Positions 20,877 to 23,045 of a DNA stretch of 23,045 bases are shown here, piece after piece. The number at the start of each line of letters is the position of its first letter. Position 1 is the stretch's first letter. This DNA comes from a virus. Under the pieces are notes generated by a model. It was given only the letters and a program-made list of their open reading frames with translations. It did no database searches and was not told where the DNA came from. The stretch spans positions 1 through 23,045 of IMG/VR virus record IMGVR_UViG_3300025769_011870. The stretch is one strand, 5' to 3'. The position numbers and the translations under genes are program-made.

Positions 20877-21272
20877 TTATAGTTTATAACACTCGATCGT
20901 CTGGTCGTCAATGGAGTAGAACACCCTCTTGACACCAACATGACGAAGAACCTCTTCACACATGGGACAAGGCTTGGAAAGAAGAAGAGAACCCTGCTTG
21001 CTGATCCTGACAACATAAATGTCTGACCCTCGGGTTTTGTCTCTCGCAACGCCAAGAATGGCACCAAGTTCAGCGTGGTGGGTTGCGTGTCCGCAACCAT
21101 GAGCCCGAAAGCGTTGTGCCCACCTCTGAACCTTGTTTTGGTTTGCCGACCAGTTTAGGACGCTTCCGCCCTTTACCAAAATGGCTCCGTGCCTGTGTAG
21201 CGAATAGGTAGAACCCTCCGCAAGACGACGAGCCAGGTCAACATAGCGCCTATGGCGTCCCTTGATCTTCAT
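20877..21272 (-). CDS. Cytidine/dCMP deaminase-like zinc protein
   Basis: 131 residues from ATG at 21272 (MKIKGRHRRYVDLARRL). The zinc site HAE (His66-Ala67-Glu68) and PCPMC (Cys102, Cys105) is complete. The fold and size match deoxycytidylate-type deaminases, so dCMP to dUMP is the best guess, which would feed ThyX. A tRNA adenosine deaminase or another deaminase cannot be excluded from motifs alone. Earlier in-frame ATGs exist but lie inside the promoter region; a transcript from this promoter would begin about 20-25 bases before 21272 and contain a GGGG ribosome-binding site. Confidence 0.88.
   Translation of the reverse strand: MKIKGRHRRYVDLARRLAEGSTYSLHRHGAILVKGGSVLNWSANQNKVQRWAQRFRAHGCGHATHHAELGAILGVARDKTRGSDIYVVRISKQGSLLLSKPCPMCEEVLRHVGVKRVFYSIDDQTIECYKL
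20883..20911 (-). promoter_or_regulatory. Promoter of the 5' exonuclease gene
   Basis: TTGACG (20906-20911), 17-bp spacer, TATAAA (20883-20888), inside the 3' end of the deaminase gene and about 25 bp upstream of the exonuclease ATG. No inverted repeat is centred on the -10 box. Confidence 0.75.
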
Positions 21273-21279
21273 ACAAGAA

Positions 21280-21323
21280 TGCCCCAACACTCTTATAGTA
21301 GCGTGTTGGGGCATCAAAGTCAA
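21280..21323 (-). promoter_or_regulatory. Promoter with 11-bp inverted repeat covering the deaminase RBS
   Basis: TTGACT (21318-21323), 17-bp spacer, TACTAT (21295-21300). The perfect inverted repeat 21280-21290/21303-21313 has a 12-bp gap and is centred 1 bp from the middle of the -10 box. The downstream arm, GTGTTGGGGCA in the mRNA, holds the only ribosome-binding-like sequence before ATG 21272. Confidence 0.88.
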
Positions 21324-21336
21324 GCGGAATGTTTTA

Positions 21337-22455
21337 TCATTCTTCGCCGTCTATATCGTAAAACTCCTTGGCGTCGACTGCCTTGTTGTCAAAGCGGAGA
21401 ATGACTTCTTCTTCCATAAGCTTGAAAACTCTTTCTCGGAATGTGTCGTTCTGCAACTTTTCCAACCAGTTAGCGGACTGGAACTTTTCTGTTTTTCCAT
21501 CTTCGTAATGCAAAGTCCACCAAGCGCCTGCATTCGTGAGGTGCTTGGAGCTTTTAATAGCTTCAAGCCACGACTCTTCGTCTTGGATTTTAACATCATC
21601 CCCAGCCCAAAGGATCTTGAATGTGCATTCTCGACCATCTGAACCGAAACGGGACTTCTTAATCTTTGCCTTTACCTCTGTGCCAACCCGGAAACCCTTG
21701 TCATCATAAATGTAGCTTGACTTGCCCTTACGAGCAGTTAGCCAGATGCGAAGAGAATAGGCATAAATGGCTGCCTTGCCGCCTGGGGTGAAATATGGCT
21801 CCAACCTTGCTTCCGCAATGTTTGAGGTAATGTTCGTCTTCAACTGGTTTAGAATAAGAAGCGTGGACTGCGAATTCGCAATAGGAACGGTTAGCTTTGC
21901 GAAACCCTTTGACAAGATGCGTGGCTTGACAGCCATGCTTGAAAGCGGGTTAAAGTCGCCTTCAATGTCGGTGGTAGAAGGCGTCATAGCAAGGGAGTCC
22001 CAAATAAACAGCATTCGGTTCTCGTTTCCTGCTAGGAGTTCTTCAATAGTTTCCAAAACAAACTCAACTGACGATGCTTGAATGTAAAGTAGATCATCTA
22101 CATTACAGCCGGCGTTTGTCAGAAAGTCAGGGTCAATAGCTGACTCTGAATCAAAATAGACGACATCAATGCCCATCTTCTGGGCGTTGCCTGCGATCTG
22201 GGCAGCCATGTAAGACTTACCAGAGGCAGAAAGACCAGCGATCTCCGAGATCTTTCCTACTGGAATGCCGGCGTACTTTCCACGACAAATGATGGAGTTT
22301 AGCCAGCGGGAACCAGTTGGGATCCACTCGGTAACCTCTGTCGGGTTTGTCCCTGACAGATCGTGGGCAACTGTTGCACCTGCCTTCTTGTTGACAAGCT
22401 TTCGCATCTCAGCGATGGAAAGCTTTCCTGCCTTTGCCTTTGTTCTCTTAGGCAT
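21337..22455 (-). CDS. RecA/UvsX-like recombinase
   Basis: 372-residue strand-exchange protein. Walker A GLSASGKS (74-81), Walker B MLFIWDSLA (148-156), LLILNQLKTN (motif near loop 2) and FTPGGKA (around 240) are all present. The region before Walker A, TGSRWLNSIICRGKYAG, has the Trp/Asn pattern of T4 UvsX-type proteins rather than of cellular RecA. The C-terminal part after about 300 is longer and acidic (MEEEV...DIDGEE). It acts in recombination-dependent replication and repair with the helicase and exonuclease. It begins 5 bp after the acidic membrane protein stop. The ribosome-binding site before ATG is weak. Confidence 0.95.
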   Translation of the reverse strand: MPKRTKAKAGKLSIAEMRKLVNKKAGATVAHDLSGTNPTEVTEWIPTGSRWLNSIICRGKYAGIPVGKISEIAGLSASGKSYMAAQIAGNAQKMGIDVVYFDSESAIDPDFLTNAGCNVDDLLYIQASSVEFVLETIEELLAGNENRMLFIWDSLAMTPSTTDIEGDFNPLSSMAVKPRILSKGFAKLTVPIANSQSTLLILNQLKTNITSNIAEARLEPYFTPGGKAAIYAYSLRIWLTARKGKSSYIYDDKGFRVGTEVKAKIKKSRFGSDGRECTFKILWAGDDVKIQDEESWLEAIKSSKHLTNAGAWWTLHYEDGKTEKFQSANWLEKLQNDTFRERVFKLMEEEVILRFDNKAVDAKEFYDIDGEE

Positions 22456-22460
22456 TTATT

Positions 22461-22727
22461 TCAGTGCTCGTGGTTGTCGGTCATAATGTTGTTGGCCTCG
22501 TCAAAAACGGGCTCGGTCTCTTCGACCTCAACATCCTCAACAACCTCCGGCTCAGCTTCCTCGGCTGGCTCGGCGACGACCTCGATGGTCTCAATGTTGC
22601 TTGTTCGATCTTCGTCGGTTGGCTCGGTGTTAATAAACATCATGCTTGTGACACCAGCAAAGACGGCAAAAACCGCAACCGCTACGAAGGCAACGTTCTT
22701 GTTGCTAAAATTATTCTCGTTTGTCAT
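22461..22727 (-). CDS. Single-TM acidic protein of unknown function
   Basis: 88 residues. N-terminal polar MTNENNFSNKN, one transmembrane helix about 12-32 (VAFVAVAVFAVFAGVTSMMFI), then a Glu/Val/Pro/Thr-rich acidic domain of some 55 residues ending NHEH. The strong AAAGGAGGAAC ribosome-binding site is just upstream, after a terminator. No family is recognised. The disordered acidic tail would lie outside the inner membrane if the N-terminus is cytoplasmic. Possible roles are superinfection exclusion or masking of the cell surface; these are guesses. Confidence 0.75.
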   Translation of the reverse strand: MTNENNFSNKNVAFVAVAVFAVFAGVTSMMFINTEPTDEDRTSNIETIEVVAEPAEEAEPEVVEDVEVEETEPVFDEANNIMTDNHEH

Positions 22728-22740
22728 AAGTTCCTCCTTT

Positions 22741-22777
22741 AAAAAATGCGGGGCATCTGTAACCCATGCCCCCCTGC
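22741..22777 (-). terminator. Intrinsic terminator after the lipoprotein gene
   Basis: Stem GGGGCAT (22772-22766)/ATGCCCC (22756-22750) with a 9-base loop, followed by GCA and six T residues (22746-22741). It ends the lipoprotein transcript just before the strong ribosome-binding site of the next gene. Confidence 0.8.
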
Positions 22778-22791
22778 GGTTGGTTCAGGAC

Positions 22792-23025
22792 TCAGGTGCC
22801 TGTCGAAACGCCAGTGTCCGCGCTGCCAGTGTCACCTGTCTCACCAGTGGAACCCGTGGGAACCGTGGTGGGGGGAGTTGTTGGAGGAGTCGTAGTCCCC
22901 GTTGGCTCCGTGGTGGTTGTCTCTGAACCGGTGTCGCCACTGTCCTCCTTGTCTGACCCGCAGCCAAGAAGTAGTAGTGCTCCCATCACGGAAACACATA
23001 AGCGACCAAATAGATTACTGAACAT
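22792..23025 (-). CDS. Small Thr/Pro-rich lipoprotein with DTG repeats
   Basis: 77 residues. Signal peptide followed by the lipobox LLGC at residues 19-22 (SVMGALLLLGC), then a spacer rich in Asp, Thr, Gly, Pro and Ser with repeated DTG and GSTGETGDTG units. After processing only a ~55-residue disordered chain would remain, tethered to the membrane. The composition resembles surface lipoproteins of Myxococcota and related predatory/deltaproteobacterial groups, where DTG-rich linkers are common. In phages, small lipoproteins often block superinfection. The start at 23025 follows AAAGGAGAAAAC. There is no evidence for an enzymatic role. Confidence 0.78.
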   Translation of the reverse strand: MFSNLFGRLCVSVMGALLLLGCGSDKEDSGDTGSETTTTEPTGTTTPPTTPPTTVPTGSTGETGDTGSADTGVSTGT

Positions 23026-23045
23026 GAATAGTTTTCTCCTTTATG

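Noticed and set aside
21273-21323. Longer deaminase starting upstream
   Set aside because: The extra codons lie across the -10 box and spacer of the promoter; the zinc domain needs only the part from 21272.
22792-23025. Repeat-rich lipoprotein end as a CRISPR or tandem DNA repeat
   Set aside because: The short Thr/Gly repeats are protein-level low complexity without regular DNA repeat units or spacers.

Overview
The window reads as a block of replication, nucleotide-metabolism and lysis genes from a lytic, probably myovirus-like tailed phage of an aquatic bacterium. Every gene I accept lies on the minus strand. Genes are packed with 1-17 bp stop/start overlaps, many encode proteins under 100 residues, and the recognisable functions are typical of T4-like and other large marine phages: UvsX/RecA, DnaB-type helicase, RNase H/FEN-type 5' exonuclease, dCMP-type deaminase, ThyX, dUTPase, ribonucleotide reductase, thioredoxin, glutaredoxin, GroES-like protein and a DUF3310 protein. 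No structural or terminase gene is present. The polymerase is unusual: a bacterial-type DNA polymerase III alpha (DnaE) with a complete-looking PHP metal site. A Thr/Pro/DTG-rich lipoprotein and a matrixin with a Cys-hydrophobic-Arg/Arg tail recall Myxococcota/deltaproteobacterial secreted proteins. That hints at the host but does not prove it.

In the direction of transcription (right to left): 23.0-22.4 kb holds a small lipoprotein, a terminator and an acidic membrane-anchored protein. 22.5-18.4 kb is the recombination/replication core: UvsX/RecA, deaminase, 5' exonuclease and DnaB-like helicase. 18.4-15.9 kb holds a B12-dependent monomeric ribonucleotide reductase and an HNH endonuclease. 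15.9-12.5 kb is a run of tiny overlapping genes around ThyX, many joined by an almost identical 16-base junction. 12.55-12.31 kb is a structured RNA with its own strong promoter and an intrinsic terminator. 12.3-9.8 kb looks like a lysis/host-surface module: PAS-coiled coil-two-TM protein, matrixin protease, lytic transglycosylase, glutaredoxin, a small basic protein and a CPBP-family membrane protease. 9.4-4.2 kb holds two unassigned genes and dnaE. 4.2-0 kb holds an SF2-type ATPase cassette between two copies of one promoter, a UV-damage endonuclease, thioredoxin, dUTPase and small conserved genes.

The genes combine into DNA synthesis (DnaE, DnaB, UvsX, exonuclease), dNTP supply (RNR with thioredoxin/glutaredoxin as likely reductants, deaminase and dUTPase feeding dUMP to ThyX), repair (UvsE) and probably lysis. 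I find nine sigma70-like promoters with 16-17 bp spacers. At five of them an inverted repeat is centred within 1 bp of the -10 box, and at four of these the downstream arm covers the ribosome-binding site. This is the geometry of T4 genes whose read-through mRNAs hide the start site while transcripts from the internal promoter expose it. The other main novelty candidates are the structured RNA/attenuator at 12.31-12.55 kb and the PAS-linked putative holin.
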